Below are positions 1-11,873 of a stretch of DNA of 64,000 nt, one piece after another. The translations under genes were made by a program, and so were the position numbers. The notes under the pieces are model-generated. The model was not told the DNA's origin and did no database searches. It saw only the letters and a list, made by a program, of their open reading frames with translations. Source of the stretch: Cryptomeria japonica (lineage: Eukaryota; Streptophyta; Pinopsida; Cupressales; Cupressaceae); assembly GCF_030272615.1 (NCBI RefSeq), contig NC_081410.1, positions 188,072,119 to 188,136,118 of the forward strand. Reading direction: 5' to 3'. Numbering within the stretch: position 1 is the first letter of the stretch; each line of letters starts with the position of its first letter.

Positions 1-1189
1 ATTGGTTACTGACAGATAGATTTTGGTTACCGGTAGAAGAACTAGTGTTACCAGCAGAAGGGACTAATAGTTGGACACTACCAACATGTTTGGATCAATG
101 GAATATGTTTGGTTTGATGTGTTGCATGCTTCTAGAGTATGTTTTGGTTAGTTGGTATTGACTTGGTAATCAGATGCTATCATACATTCTAGTAAGCCTA
201 TACCGGTAAGGGTTTAAGGTTTTACTGGCAGATCTTTTACTGAGAATCTTTGACACGATGCATAAGTGGTGTTGGTGCAGCTTCTATATGGAATTCAAGA
301 TGCAGAAGATGATCTTTATTCATGCCTCGACTAATTGGAGACATCGCTTTGGCATGGTGGACCCAAATTAGGTCTGGTACCTATCTAGGTTATGGACCGA
401 TATCATGTAATGTGTTCCCTACACGTTACCGAGATGATTTACGGATTGGTTAATGGTGTTTTGATCTAAAGTTGACATGGCATATCATTGTAATGTAGAT
501 GTATGTAATGATCTTATTGTAATATCTTTTAGGTGGCCGACCTAATTGGTTTAGGCCTTAGGGTTTGTATAAATTGATGTAAGATCTCATTGTAGATCAT
601 GGTCAAGGTTGTGGCAATGGAATGTAATGTGTGAATAATGTAATATCATTCAGGCAAGAGATTTGGTTGATCATTGAAGATCAAATTGGGTTTATGTAAG
701 AGGTCAAAGGCCTTCAGTATTGAGCTTAACAGGGACTGTAATCAGGCATGTTAGATGCTATCATTGGTAGTTCATTCTTCTGGATTGTTGTCCAATTATA
801 TTGAGGTGGTTATAACCTCTCTGTAGTCAGTGTGACTCCTTTTTAATGAGAAGTATGCTCTAGGTAGTGTGCCTTATTGCATGTGCAGGCCCCCTTATTG
901 TATCACATACTTTCTATAGAAGTATTATCTGACTGTGGGTAGGCTTCCCATTGTGGTTTTTCCCTTTACTGGGTTTTCCACTTACAAATCATGGTGTTAT
1001 GTGGTATAGTTGCATTGTGTTAATTCTTTGTTTCATTCTTAAGTTTTATTGCTTACCGGTATCTGTTTTCACTATTCCGATATTCATTGTTTATGTGCTC
1101 CGATTAAAGGTTATAAAGTGGTTTGATTAATATAATCTGTTGACAAGTGATTCACCCCCCCTCTCAATTGTCTACCAGTTATTCTAACA
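1..1189 (+). mobile_element. Ty1/copia LTR, 3' portion
   Basis: The segment ends in the signature of plant copia LTRs: a 'gggttttcc' block near 970, a C-run block 'gattcacccccc' near 1150, and a terminal ...aaca near 1189. The 5' end of the LTR lies before the window. Repeated 'taccggta' motifs occur through it. No tRNA-Met primer site follows, so this is either a solo LTR or the 3' LTR of an element outside the window. The exact last base is uncertain by 2 nt. Confidence 0.6.
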
Positions 1190-1202
1190 CACTGCACATC
1201 AG

Positions 1203-2443
1203 ATGGTAAAAGAAGCCAAAGATTTCAATTTGTGTGAATTATTATGGATTCAATTGATAGATAATATCACTATGACAAAACATGATGGATATCCTTTCTG
1301 TTTTGGTTCCCTAATCATGTGCTTAATGTTTTATTTCTTAAGATCTTTACCATTGAAGGAAAATGTTATATGGAAGTCAAAAGCCCCTATTGGAAAATAA
1401 ATTTATAGGTTTCTGGGCTGTTTAGTAGACAAAGATAAGACATGTAAAAATCATTTCATGACCTTAGAAGATGTGGTGTTTTGGTCTAGTACCTGGAATT
1501 GTTAGCACTCCTAAGGAGAGTTCCTCCTTCAACACAAGAAGTTTGAAGAGAACAGTTGTAGTTTTTTCTCTGAAATTGAAGAAGATGAAGAAAAGTGAAG
1601 AAAAGAAAGAAATAATTAACCTTGATGATTCAAAACCATCATAAAGAAGCTGGGGAAAATATGTCTATAGTTGAAGAACAAGAAGATGGCATGGATGAAG
1701 ATGACCCTTGCATGACATCAAATACATTAAGTGTGATTGAAGAAGAGAATGGTATGAGGAAAATTGGAGATATGTGGCTTTCACGTCCATCCTATGATCA
1801 AGATAAAATTAAAGAAGTCTTAGTTTCTTATCTGCTCTAGAACAACATTACTTTAAATAATCTTGCAGATATTTTACTAGATGTCCTTTTTGAACAACTC
1901 GAAGATCGCTTGAAGCAATCACCTGAATAAATTATTGAAAAAGATGAAGTATAGGAAGCTATGGAGAAAAGGCGTGCCAGAGCATAAAAAAGATTATCAA
2001 AAAGCATAAAGGAAATGAAATAATGTGTTGAAGAAGTGGCTAGAGTGTATACGTACTATCTTCGATGGCCTGCTGCTATTGAAAATTTCAGAGCTAAAAT
2101 TGACTCCATTGAGTCCGAGCTGAACTCCCTTGGTAAATCATTTGATATTTTCAATGATAAAGATGGTACATAGAGAAAAATGATATATTTTTTATAGTTT
2201 GAGCTTATATGAGTCCAAAGACAGTGAGAAGATGTAGTGAATACTTTCTAGAAAGTAAAGGAGATAGTTGAAGAAAGATTAGAACATCTTTCCAGTCTCC
2301 TTGATGAAACTAATGCTATTGACTTGCTGGTGCAGAACAACAATTTGTGTGTAAACCTAAGAATGACCGTGAGTTCTTGGAAGACCTTTGTTCCAGAACT
2401 TAAGGAGAGGTATAAGAGAATTTTCCATGTGAAGCACAATTGA
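1203..2443 (+). pseudogene. Broken ORF of a retroelement, function unrecognised
   Basis: A decayed coding region read in at least two frames: 1203-1400, then 1622-2180 in another frame, with in-frame TAA and TAG stops near 1841, 1928, 1951, 1987 and 2022. I recognise no domain. The 1203-1400 part is hydrophobic and aromatic with 'YFLRSLPLKENVIWKSK'. The middle (1622-2180) is acidic then heptad-like (EEVARVYTYYLRW, ESELNSLGKSF), suggesting coiled coil. A third stretch, 2250-2440, is also helical and charged. It lies between a copia-type LTR and a polypurine tract interrupted by the DNA transposon at 2505, so it is probably a retroelement gag-like or accessory ORF and not a host gene. That reading is inference. 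Confidence 0.4.
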
Positions 2444-2504
2444 AACATATTTTTTGGGGCCATAGTTTTTGGTAACTTTTTTTTTGTTGTTAACCTTTGT
2501 CCTT

Positions 2505-2532
2505 GGGTAAGTGCAAAAAGTTGTGTCCACTT
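2505..2532 (+). repeat. Left terminal inverted repeat of DNA transposon
   Basis: Starts GGGTAAGTGC and continues AAAAAGTTGTGTCCACTT. Its reverse complement partner is at 11842-11869. Five mismatches in 28 positions, four of them clustered in positions 5-9. Confidence 0.7.
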
Positions 2533-4124
2533 AATGTGGAAGTTTTACACTTAGAAAAAAGGGCAAATCAAGTGGAGCACATGGGCGATGAAATGAGATC
2601 CTAATTAGCCATGAGATTGCGAGCCTAAAAATGAATTGGAATCCCGTAGGCTTCAGGATCTCGAGCCTAATTTTAGAAACAGGTTCCCATTATAAAATGA
2701 AACAGGATCCTGTTTTAAATGAAACGGGATCTAGTTTCTTAAAATATTAAATTAAAAAAAAAACGGGACTTGACTCATTTTTTCTAATTGAGATCCTGAT
2801 TTCGAGTTGCTAGCAAACCTTCCAGGTAGGCCGCTTCCTGGTTTTTTTCCTAATTTTTAGTTTTTATTATATTTTTTCAATTTATAAAAGATTTTTTTTT
2901 TGTTTCAGTTAGTTCTTTTTGAAATTGTGAAAATAATATTTTTTGAATTGATTAGTTTAGGTTTTTTTTTTTTTTTCAAAAATGTTATTTTAGGTTTTAA
3001 TAATCAAGAATTTTTATTATAAAATTCATTTTTTGCTTAATGAATGAAAATGAAAATAAAAACCAAAACCAAAACAAAAAAGTTCAAATGAAATAAAAAA
3101 ACAAAAACAAAAATGAAAACGAAATAAAAATGAAAACAAAAATGAAAATGAAATTCAAACCCAAACCTAAGGAATGTAGAATATAATTTCAATACACACA
3201 TTTAAACCTAGACATCATTCATGATCTCATTAGGACCTACATAGTCAAAATAAGACCCCTTAAGACAAGTAATTAGCTACATCCTCTACCGTCAATGAGG
3301 ATAATAGTAAATTCAAGATCTCATTAGGACCCCTACTTTCAATCATGTTTGTCTAGGACCCCTTAAGACAAATTAATTATCACATGTGACCCCATGTTAA
3401 AGTTACATTCATTATCACACACATGATCTAGACTTAAGACATAATTAACATGACCCCAAGTAAGAGATTCATTATCACATGGCCCCCCTTAAACAAGTTT
3501 GAAATGTGTACCTAACACAAACAATATTTCATTAGGACCTTTAGCTGATTTATAGGACCCCTCAATTATATACTTTCAATGTAAGTACACATGATAAACG
3601 CTCTCCATATATCTAAAATTTCACTTAAATCCCTACTTCCTTATTTATATTTCTCTACCATATCTCTCCATCTCTACTCCTACCTAGCTTTATCTCTCAC
3701 AAACCATCTGTATCTTTCTTGATCTCTTCATCTACCTCTACACATATATCTCTCCCTCTCCCTCCATATATACACGCCCACATATAGATACCCCCCTCTC
3801 TTTCTTCATATTTCTCCTTATTTCTCTCTCCCTCTCTCTCTCACTTCAATATTTATCTCTCTATCCCTCTCTCTTTCCTCATTCTCTCCCTCCATATATA
3901 TTTCTCTATCTCTTTCTATTTTTAGTTTTATTAAATTACTATATATATATATATCTCCATCTCCCCTCTCTCTTGCATTGTAATTTTTCTTATCTCTCTC
4001 CTACTTTGTATCTCTCCTTGTCTCTATCTCTCACTCTTACACTTTCACCAGATCCCTCTCCCTTTATCTCTCATATGTATACATCCCTTCATCCATTTAT
4101 CCATTTATCTATTTATCTCTCATA
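2533..4124. other. Left subterminal region of DNA transposon: palindromic motifs and low complexity
   Basis: 2665-2775 holds variants of the palindrome AAACGGGATCCCGTTT. 2820-3165 is poly-T then an A-rich run of aaaatg/aaaac units. 3190-3560 has degenerate blocks around 'gaccccttaagac' and 'cattaggacc' that look like old relatives of the 100-bp repeat unit further on. 3590-4124 is a long pyrimidine tract (tctctccctctctc). No coding potential seen. Confidence 0.5.
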
Positions 4125-4620
4125 TTGTCCTAATTAGTTAATTTCCCCTTAATCCATGTCCTAATTAGTTGAAATGATCCCCTTTTAAGTCACATGTCCT
4201 TATTTTTTGATCCCCTTAAGCCACATGTCCTAATTAGGTCCATCCCCTTCAGCCATGTCCTAATTAGTTTGAATGATCCCCTTTTAAGCCACATGTCCTA
4301 TTTAGTTTGATCCCCTTAAGCCACATATCCTAATTAGGTCCATCCTCTTAAGTCATGTTCTAATTAGTTCAAATGATCCCCTTTTAAGCCACATGTCCTA
4401 TTTAGTTTTATCCCCTTAAGTAACATGTCCTAATTAGGCCCATCCCCTTAAGCCATGTCCTAATTAGTTCAAATGATCCCCTTTTAAGCCACATGTCCTA
4501 TTTAGTTTGATCCCCTTAAGTTGCATGTCCTAATTAGGCCCATCCCCTTGAGCCATGTCCTAATTAGTTCAAATGATCCCCTTTTAAGCCACATGTCCTA
4601 TTTAATTGGATTTCCTTTAA
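4125..4620 (+). repeat. Tandem array of a 100-bp higher-order repeat, left arm
   Basis: The marker 'aatgatccccttttaag' recurs at 4172, 4272, 4372, 4472 and 4572, so the period is exactly 100 bp. Each unit is built of three related sub-repeats of 32, 36 and 32 bp, each opening with AGCCACATGTCCTA or AGCCATGTCCTA and closing with CCCCTTA or CCCCTTTTA. CCTAATTAGG and CTTAAG palindromes recur. The same unit is present in reverse orientation at 5439-6170. Confidence 0.9.
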
Positions 4621-4905
4621 CCACAATCTAGAGAGCAATTTAAATTTTAAATGTTATTTAAAATACACATGTATGTATATGTGTGCTTGAAAGTTTCAAA
4701 TTCAATGTGTACATGTGGTCAAATGTTGAATATGTTATATATGTACATGTGTGCTCAAAAGTTAAATGAACATGTTTAGTTAACATGTATCTAGATTTAT
4801 CCTTATATCTCTATCTCTAGTTAGATTATACATCTAGATATATAATGTATAGTAGAGCTCAAAATACCCATCTCACATCTATGTGTGCATATCTAGATAG
4901 ATCAC

Positions 4906-5451
4906 ATGGATGATTTTGACATAAATGAGTTGCTTAATCCACTGCAGGCTTCACCCCCCAGCTGATCCAACTCATGGTGCACCACCTCCACCTCCACCTC
5001 CACCTCCACCCCAGGCTCCACTTCCACCCTCTGGATCCAATAAGGCTTGATATCGAGCTAGGATAGATGAAAATGTTGGAACCATTCAAGAAAGAGTTAA
5101 TGAGATCCTTAATTCCCCTACATGTCTGAGCACATGGTGCATTTTACATCGAATATGCAAAACATTCTTGATGCAGTTAGGGCCATTGATGAGGAACTTG
5201 ATTCATATCATGCATGGAGAGAGGAGAGACACTGGTTCTATTATGATGACCTATCCTATAGGGACATTTTAGACTTGAAAATAACCAAAGCACACATAGC
5301 TCCATATTTTGCTGACCTCATCACAAACCTACCAATTCTTGCAAACAAATCACGCATACCAATGAGGTGGTGTATACATAAGTTGATGGCTGGTCATTTT
5401 TGGGATGAAAAGTTAATTAGGACATGCATTAAGGGGAAATTAAATAATTAG
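4906..5451 (+). pseudogene. Second gene of the DNA transposon (proline-rich, unknown function)
   Basis: An ATG at 4906 opens MDDFDINELLNPLQASPP; a one-base slip in the C-run near 4960 leads to a proline tract (APPPPPPPPPPPQAPLPP) encoded by CCACCT repeats. A TGA near 5049 and a second frameshift near 5120 follow, then an open frame 5122-5451 that is charged and aromatic (EELDSYHAWREERHWFYYDD). Its last ~10 codons run into the right 100-bp array, so the natural C-terminus may be lost. I do not recognise the product. Position inside the TIRs and opposite orientation to the transposase suggest a transposon accessory protein; a captured host fragment is the alternative. Confidence 0.45.
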
Positions 5452-6170
5452 GACATGAGGCTTAAGGATACCAAACTAAATAGGACATGTGGCTTAAAAG
5501 GGGATCATTTGAACTAATTAGGACATGGTTTAAAGGGATGGGCCTAATTAAGACATGTGTCTTAAAGGGGTCAAACTGAATAGGACATGTGGATTAAAAG
5601 TGGATCATTTGAACTAATTAGGAAATGGCTTAAGGGGATGGACCTAATTAGGACATGTGGCTTAAGGGGATCAAACTAAATACAACATGTGGCTTAAAAG
5701 GGGATCATTTGAACTAATTAGGACATGGCTTAAGGAGATGGACCTAATTAGGACATGTGGCTTAAGAGGATCAAACTAAATAGGAGATGTGGCTTAAAAG
5801 GGGATCATTTGAACTGATTAAGACATGGTATAAGGGGATGGGCCTAATTAGGACATGTGGCTTAAGGGGATCAAACTAAATAGGACATGTGGCTTAAAAT
5901 AGGATCATTTTGAACTAATTAGGACACAACTTAAGGGGATGGACCTAATTAGGACATGTGGCTTAAGGGCATCAAACTAAATAGGACATGTGACTTAAAA
6001 GGGGATCATTTGAACTAATTAGGACATGGATTAATGGGAAATTAACTAATTAGGACATGTGGTTTAAGGGGATCAAACTAAATAGGACATGTGGCTTAAA
6101 AGGGGATCATTTGAACTAATCAGGACATGGCTTAAGGGGATGGGCCTAATTAGGACATGTGGCTTAAGGG
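5439..6170 (-). repeat. Tandem array of the 100-bp higher-order repeat, right arm (inverted)
   Basis: The marker 'ggatcattt' recurs at about 5502, 5602, 5702, 5802, 5902, 6003 and 6103, giving seven units of 100 bp (one of 101), in reverse-complement orientation to 4125-4620. The 32/36/32 sub-repeat structure is retained. The two arms with the 4621-5438 spacer would fold into a very long hairpin. Confidence 0.9.
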
Positions 6171-6474
6171 GACATACAATTAGAATCTATGGAAGTACAA
6201 AATGGTCACAATAAATGAATGGTAAATACATGTTTTAAAACCAATCTATCAATTTATCATTGAAAAATATATAATTTAAAAAACTCATACATACCTCTAT
6301 ATTAAATAATTATTCCATTACATACCATTGAGTAAACTCTTAAGGGGATGGACCTATATCAAACAATAATAAAACTATAGATCAAATGGTAATAAAAAAT
6401 AATTATATAGATTTGAAAATTAAATAAAGGGGATGGACCATAGCAATTATATATGTATACATACCTCTATTTAC

Positions 6475-9400
6475 TTATTCCATTGTACCATTTGCATCCT
6501 CTCTTTTTTCCAAATCATCTATAATTGTCGTGTGATCTTCCATAGAAATTGTCCGCAACTCTTTATTGGTAGGTCTCCCATGATATCTCACTAGTTGTAT
6601 ATTTGTTGCAACAATAAAATGTGAGTAGTGTATATTATTCTTATGTGTTTCATAATCTTTAAAAGTAGGCAAACCATTCTTCCTTTTCATTCCTTATCCA
6701 AGTTCCAACATTTACCACTAAACCAGTCAGATAATGAAAGCCAACATCACCTTCTTGAGGTTTAACTATTTTTTTTTCGTTTGAACACATTGAACCAACC
6801 AATATTTTGTTTCATCTTCATTGTCCTCAGTTGCAATGTAACAACATACACATTTCCTACAAACAAAATTAATTTTATCAAAATTTCTAATAAAATTTCA
6901 CCAACTTGTACATTATATAAAAAATAATTAATTAAACATGTTAGAATAATATAAATTTGAAACAAAATAATTAAATAAATGTATCCACTTAAGTTTCACC
7001 TCAGAGATTAAACCTGCAAACTCATTAGTCTATCATGCAAATATAACTCAAGTTTCAACCAATGAAACAACATGAAATGAAAAAGCAAATGAAATTGTTA
7101 TACCTTCATGATTTATGTCTCATTGTGTCCTAACCCTATTGTTTTTGGTTGTAGATGATTTTTCTCTCAGAAAAGCACTGGTAGCTTCCAAGATGGCAAG
7201 TGTGGAATGGATTGATAATTGATATGATATGCAAAGCTAAACTATGATAATGATTTATGCTAAATTGCTAAAAAACAACTAAAAATACTAAGCACATGAA
7301 CTCACAGATGCAAAGATAAAGACTCCTAGAATGACTATAAGATTAGCTATTAGTTTTTAAAATGTCTTAGGAGACCTCTATTTAGAGATTTTTTGAGTGC
7401 ATAAGCTTAGGTGGCAGAGATCAACGGTCATGATTAAATCTTGCAATTTGGATGGCTATGAGCAAGAGGTTGAGATATGAGAGAGAAAGGTGAAAGATTT
7501 TCCTCCTACATCTACATGACAAAGGAAAATGTGGAAGGAGAAGCCAAGTGCCATTTATCTTACCTTGACTAAGAATGAAGACAGGGGGAATATAGGATAG
7601 TTGGAGAAGATTTAGGGATAAGAAGACAAGTGGACTCAACTTCCTCCAAAGATGTAGGAAGGTTGGAGAGAATATAGGAAGGTTGAGGAATGTGTGTACA
7701 TACACATTATTTGAAGAATAAAATGAATGTTGAAGATAATGATGAATACTAATATTAAAAATATTAATATCTTTAGCCATGTATGATGGATGAGTTGGCA
7801 AAGAAGAATTGATGTGGAGATGAGGGGAGTTGGAAAAGGGAGATTAAATAATTAAGAAATTATTTAATTGAGAAGACTATAATATAGTGGATAGAAGAAT
7901 AATTAAACATTAGATATTTAATTAATTGATTAGAAGAAAAGCTAAATGAAATAATTAATAAAATGTTTCAATAATTAATAGAAGAATATGAAATGAATTA
8001 AATAAATTAATCATTTCAAATTAACTATTTAATAGAAGAATAATCATTAAATAAATATAAAATGTTTATTTAATTGCTCATAGCCAATATTATGTGTATA
8101 CAATAACTACCTTTTTCTACAAGGTCTAAAACACGATCATAATCATCTGATGTAAACAATTGATCATTGTCTTCAATTTTTGTGCCAATCTGATCGTGTG
8201 TTTGAGTAGGTGTCAATGATATTTGATTTCACTCTTCAACACATTTAGTATTCTCACATACATCAAAATCACCTGAAATACAAAATTGACAAAAACATGC
8301 AAGTTCCCTTGTCCATATAGTCCATCTGCTTGCATTTGAACTCTTAAATGAATGCCATAATGTCGATCTGATAATTGTCTCACAATCAAGTCTCGGCACA
8401 AATGTTCTCTTCTTCATCTAACCAAAAGAATCATTGAATTGTAGAGTTCACACCTAATCAAATAGATAATGTTGTATTGCATCAATCCACAATTTCATGT
8501 GCATCTTTAAATTGTACATTATCTTCAAATTTTAATTATGCTCTAGCAAGAATTCTTTTAACACATGCACCAGCTCCATCATGTTCTCCTTTACCATGTC
8601 CAGCTTCAAAAAAATTCCATATATGTTGGATATTGTATTCCTTGTGAGCCCATCTCAACTAATAAAACATTCGAGCATTCTTGAATTGTCCTATACAATT
8701 ATCTGACCATATAAGATGTTCTGTCATCTAGATTCCTCTATCTCATAAATTTGTATAAAATATGTTGAAACAATATTGAGCAAACTCTGACGAGTGCATC
8801 CGATTATCACTCACATAGAAATGGTACCCCCTTAAAAATTTTCTATCATCCTCTATGCTATCATCTGCATGTCTATAAACAATATGAAAAAGAAATAGTT
8901 CTCAACCTAAGTGGAATTGTAATACTGAGATTGAATTTTGTCTTGTGGCTTAAGAGTATAGTTCTCCAAAAAGTCCACCATTGATAGTATACTTCCAAAT
9001 GGAAATATATTTCTAAATGTGCAAAATTGAGCCATCAATCCATCTGGCATGTTGAGAGTGTGTCACATATTTTGGTACAATCTTACTCTTAAATTCTAAC
9101 ATGAATGCATGTACACTAACCTTTTGATGTGATTAAATCGACACGCTTTCCTATTTTTCCATCCTTTAAGGGGTACTCAACATTCGTAAATCTTCTAACA
9201 TCCACTAGTTGTTGTCCAAAATCATTTTCACTACTCTCATGAATACCTTCTACTAATAATGAAAAATTGCCACAATTAGAACATTGTCCAGAGATACATG
9301 ATCTTAAATAAAATGATTGCCCATTAGATCTTTCACAAAATAAACTTGCTACAAATTCCTTGATTTTTTCAAGTGGCATATCAATACCACATTCTTGGAT

Positions 9401-10784
9401 AAGCATGTTACTATGCAAAACACAACAAATACATCGAAAAAACATCATAATAATAACGAAATTGCACCCGCGTTTTACAATAACAAGTGTTTCGTTGCTT
9501 ATTAATTTTCACATATCGGGCTTGCATTTCTCAAATGATCTTTAAATTATGGTAATATTTCCAAGTAACACAATTTCATCCAAAATTTTTCTATAAAATT
9601 TAGTTTGAGTTGTGTCTAATAGGTGTTTTGGATAAGGATCATGAATTTTCGACCCTACTCTCAACTTCAGAATATCTCTAGCATTAGATGACACCCTTCC
9701 ATATCATGCCAAAAATTTTCAACCAAAGATTTCACTTCAATATTTAATTTCATATCTGACCTTGGAAGTTGACCACTAAAACTCCAACTTTGGTTTATTG
9801 GATCATTTCTAATACTTTCTCTTCTTTTAGATACTCTTGCCAATGTTTTAGGATGCATCTTTAAAATTCCACTAATGTTGCTTACCATCCTTTTATTCAA
9901 GGTTGTTTTATTCACTATAGAAGTTGTTATAGGTCATCATGTCTCATTCTTATCTTTAGATCAACTCTTTTTTCCAATAGATTCAATGACACTTGCAACA
10001 GTAGACATAGTATGCTTAACTGATTCATCTATTTTTGTTGGTTTCACAAAGATGCCTATTTTTTCATCAATTTTATCATTTTCCACATTCTCATCAATTC
10101 CATCATCAGTTGAAATTTAATTTCAAGTTTTTTTCAATAAAAAAATCTTTGTATATTCTATTGGCACAAGTTTTCATTTGTCTCCAAGAAATCTTACTAG
10201 GAAGATTATCCAAAACTTTTTTTTCAATTTTTATAAAAATGTTTTCGTGATCTTCAAAAATAGGAGGATTTTCACTTTAAACATTAAAAAGAATTTCATC
10301 TTCACCAACACGAGGGTTTTCATTCTCAATATCTCTGATTTGTTTCATTTTGTCATGAACAATATCAATCTCAACATTGCTATATCCAACTTCTAGTAAA
10401 TCATCACCATGAATATCATCTATAATCATATTATCCATGTCTTTCAGAGAAGGATTTGAAGACATACTTGTATTTGAGGATGTAGTACCTGGATTAGTCT
10501 CCAAAATCATATTATCTTCCACTCAACATCATCCATAATTGCATCGTCTATGTCAATCTTATACCTCAAGGCATCATCTTGAATGTTTGTCTCTTCTATT
10601 GCCATGATCCAGAAGCATCGGGATTATTCATTTGTCGAATCCTCATTCTTTTATCTCGTTGACATTTTGCTTCCTTCTCTCTTTCTGCTTGAATTTCCTT
10701 AATGGCCATTTCCCTCCTTTGCTTCTTCTTTTGGTGTTGTTTAGACCCCATGACTAAAATATTATTCAATGATTGCCACTTCAA
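6475..10784 (-). pseudogene. DNA transposase, decayed, with zinc motifs
   Basis: Read from 10784 leftwards. The N-terminus (10784-10596) is basic and coiled (QHQKKKQRREMAIKEIQAER), then an acidic segment (10522-10277) and a basic one (9915-9667). 9448-9116 holds a Cys cluster CISGQCSNCGNF. The core is one frame over about 8870-8540: YHFYVSDN, a 40-residue gap, then SDNCIGQFKN and GHGKGEHDGAGACVKR; the Asp of VSDN and WSDN are candidate acidic catalytic residues. 8417-8229 adds CFCQFC. A C-terminal remnant (6960-6475) includes KYWLVQC. Several stops are TGA or TAG at likely Arg or Trp positions. The same motif order occurs in uncharacterised eukaryotic transposase-like proteins as I recall them; family name unknown to me. 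Confidence 0.65.
7100..8100. other. Non-coding AT-rich stretch inside the transposase region
   Basis: 7130-7800 is purine-rich on the plus strand and 7830-8090 is made of attaatta/aataaat runs. An open minus frame at 7421-7801 is a by-product of composition. It separates the CFCQFC part from the C-terminal remnant, so it is either an intron or a later insertion. Confidence 0.4.
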
Positions 10785-11841
10785 AAAATGGATATAAAAT
10801 TACAACAAAAGATAATGCACAAGACAACTAGATCATGAAATAAGGCATAAAAATCCATACAAAAGGAGATGTTATATCATTTAAAATAATTGCTATATAT
10901 ACATTTTTTTTTAAAATACAATGAAAAATAAAACGGGAGCCCTATCCAAAATGGGATCCTATTTTATTTTAAAATGGGGACACGTTTCTAACAATTTCAA
11001 ATTTTAGTCTATTTTTTCCTTCACATTTTGGCTTGGGAAATGGCTTGGAGTGCCGACCCTTTGGATTGGACTTGGTTTAACCTACAACTGGAAGGCCAAA
11101 TCAATCTTCATACAAAATAATGACTTCAAAAATATATCTATACACCAAATTTTTAGAATTGTTTTAAACAATCCAAACCCATTGCAGTAGAGACTGTCTA
11201 GATTCCACATATGTAATTTTTTTTTTAAATGGATCATTTTTTTAATTTTAAAAATAATTTCTAATGAAAGAGGTCCATAAACTTGAAATAACAAGGTTTT
11301 TTAGTTTTTAGTAACATTTTGTCTTTAAGTTTTTGAATTTTTTTTTATATGGCATCAAACTAGAGACAATTATATACAGTTTTAAAAAAATAAATTAAAA
11401 AAATGTTAATTTTAGGTCAAATTATGCTTGCCTTACATGAGGATTTTTCAAAACAATCATTATGCCCAATAAAAAATTAACCAAAAAAATGCAGAAAAAA
11501 ATTACAAAAAAATATCCTCATCAAAGGTGAGTGAGTTACAAATCTTTTCCCAAAAGGATTCAGAAAAATACTTTCATTTAGGTCAAATTATTCTTGTCGT
11601 ATATAGGTGTGGTATGGTCTTGAAAAAGTGACTTTTAAAGTATAGGTTTTAGTAATGCCTTTTCAAACTTAATTTTTAAGCTCGGTATTAAAATAAATTA
11701 CATATTTGGAAAGGAGACTTCGAACACTACATTTTCTACTACAGACCTTTTTCAAGATTCATTCTATAAGTGCTTCAAATTTTTAGGTCAAACAAGATGA
11801 ATTCTAAAAAACAGGGAAAACACTTCCATTTTTTGGCCAAA
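10785..11841. other. Right subterminal region of DNA transposon
   Basis: Contains the inverted counterpart (10920-11000) of the left AAACGGGATCC palindromic block. The rest is AT-rich, with 'aggtcaaat' at 11415 and 11580 and no ORF. It would be the promoter and leader of the minus-strand transposase. Confidence 0.4.
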
Positions 11842-11869
11842 AAGTGGACTCAACTTTTTGGAGACACCC
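11842..11869 (-). repeat. Right terminal inverted repeat of DNA transposon
   Basis: The reverse complement reads GGGTGTCTCC then AAAAAGTTGAGTCCACTT. Followed by the target duplicate CCTT at 11870-11873. Confidence 0.7.
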
Positions 11870-11873
11870 CCTT

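Larger units (their letters stand above)
2505..11869 (-). mobile_element. Degenerate 9.4 kb DNA transposon with TIRs, transposase and second gene
   Basis: Both ends carry a 28-bp inverted repeat starting GGGT and sharing AAAAAGTTG and GTCCACTT (23 of 28 positions match by eye). CCTT (or CCTTG) is duplicated at 2501-2504 and 11870-11873. Joining the flanks gives 'tccttgatgtcaaaggggg', a normal copia-type polypurine context, so the borders are well supported. Inside are a plus-strand small gene (4906-5451), two inverted arrays of a 100-bp repeat, and a minus-strand transposase (6475-10784). Both genes have stops and frameshifts, so this copy is not autonomous. The transposase motifs resemble uncharacterised predicted proteins of plants and animals; I cannot name a superfamily with confidence. 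Confidence 0.75.

Noticed and set aside
4125-6170. A CRISPR-like array
   Set aside because: Units are contiguous 100-bp repeats with related sub-repeats, no unique spacers, and the context is a plant transposon.
7421-7801. A 126-codon minus-strand ORF in the transposon
   Set aside because: No recognisable motif, biased composition, and it lies in a gap between transposase segments.
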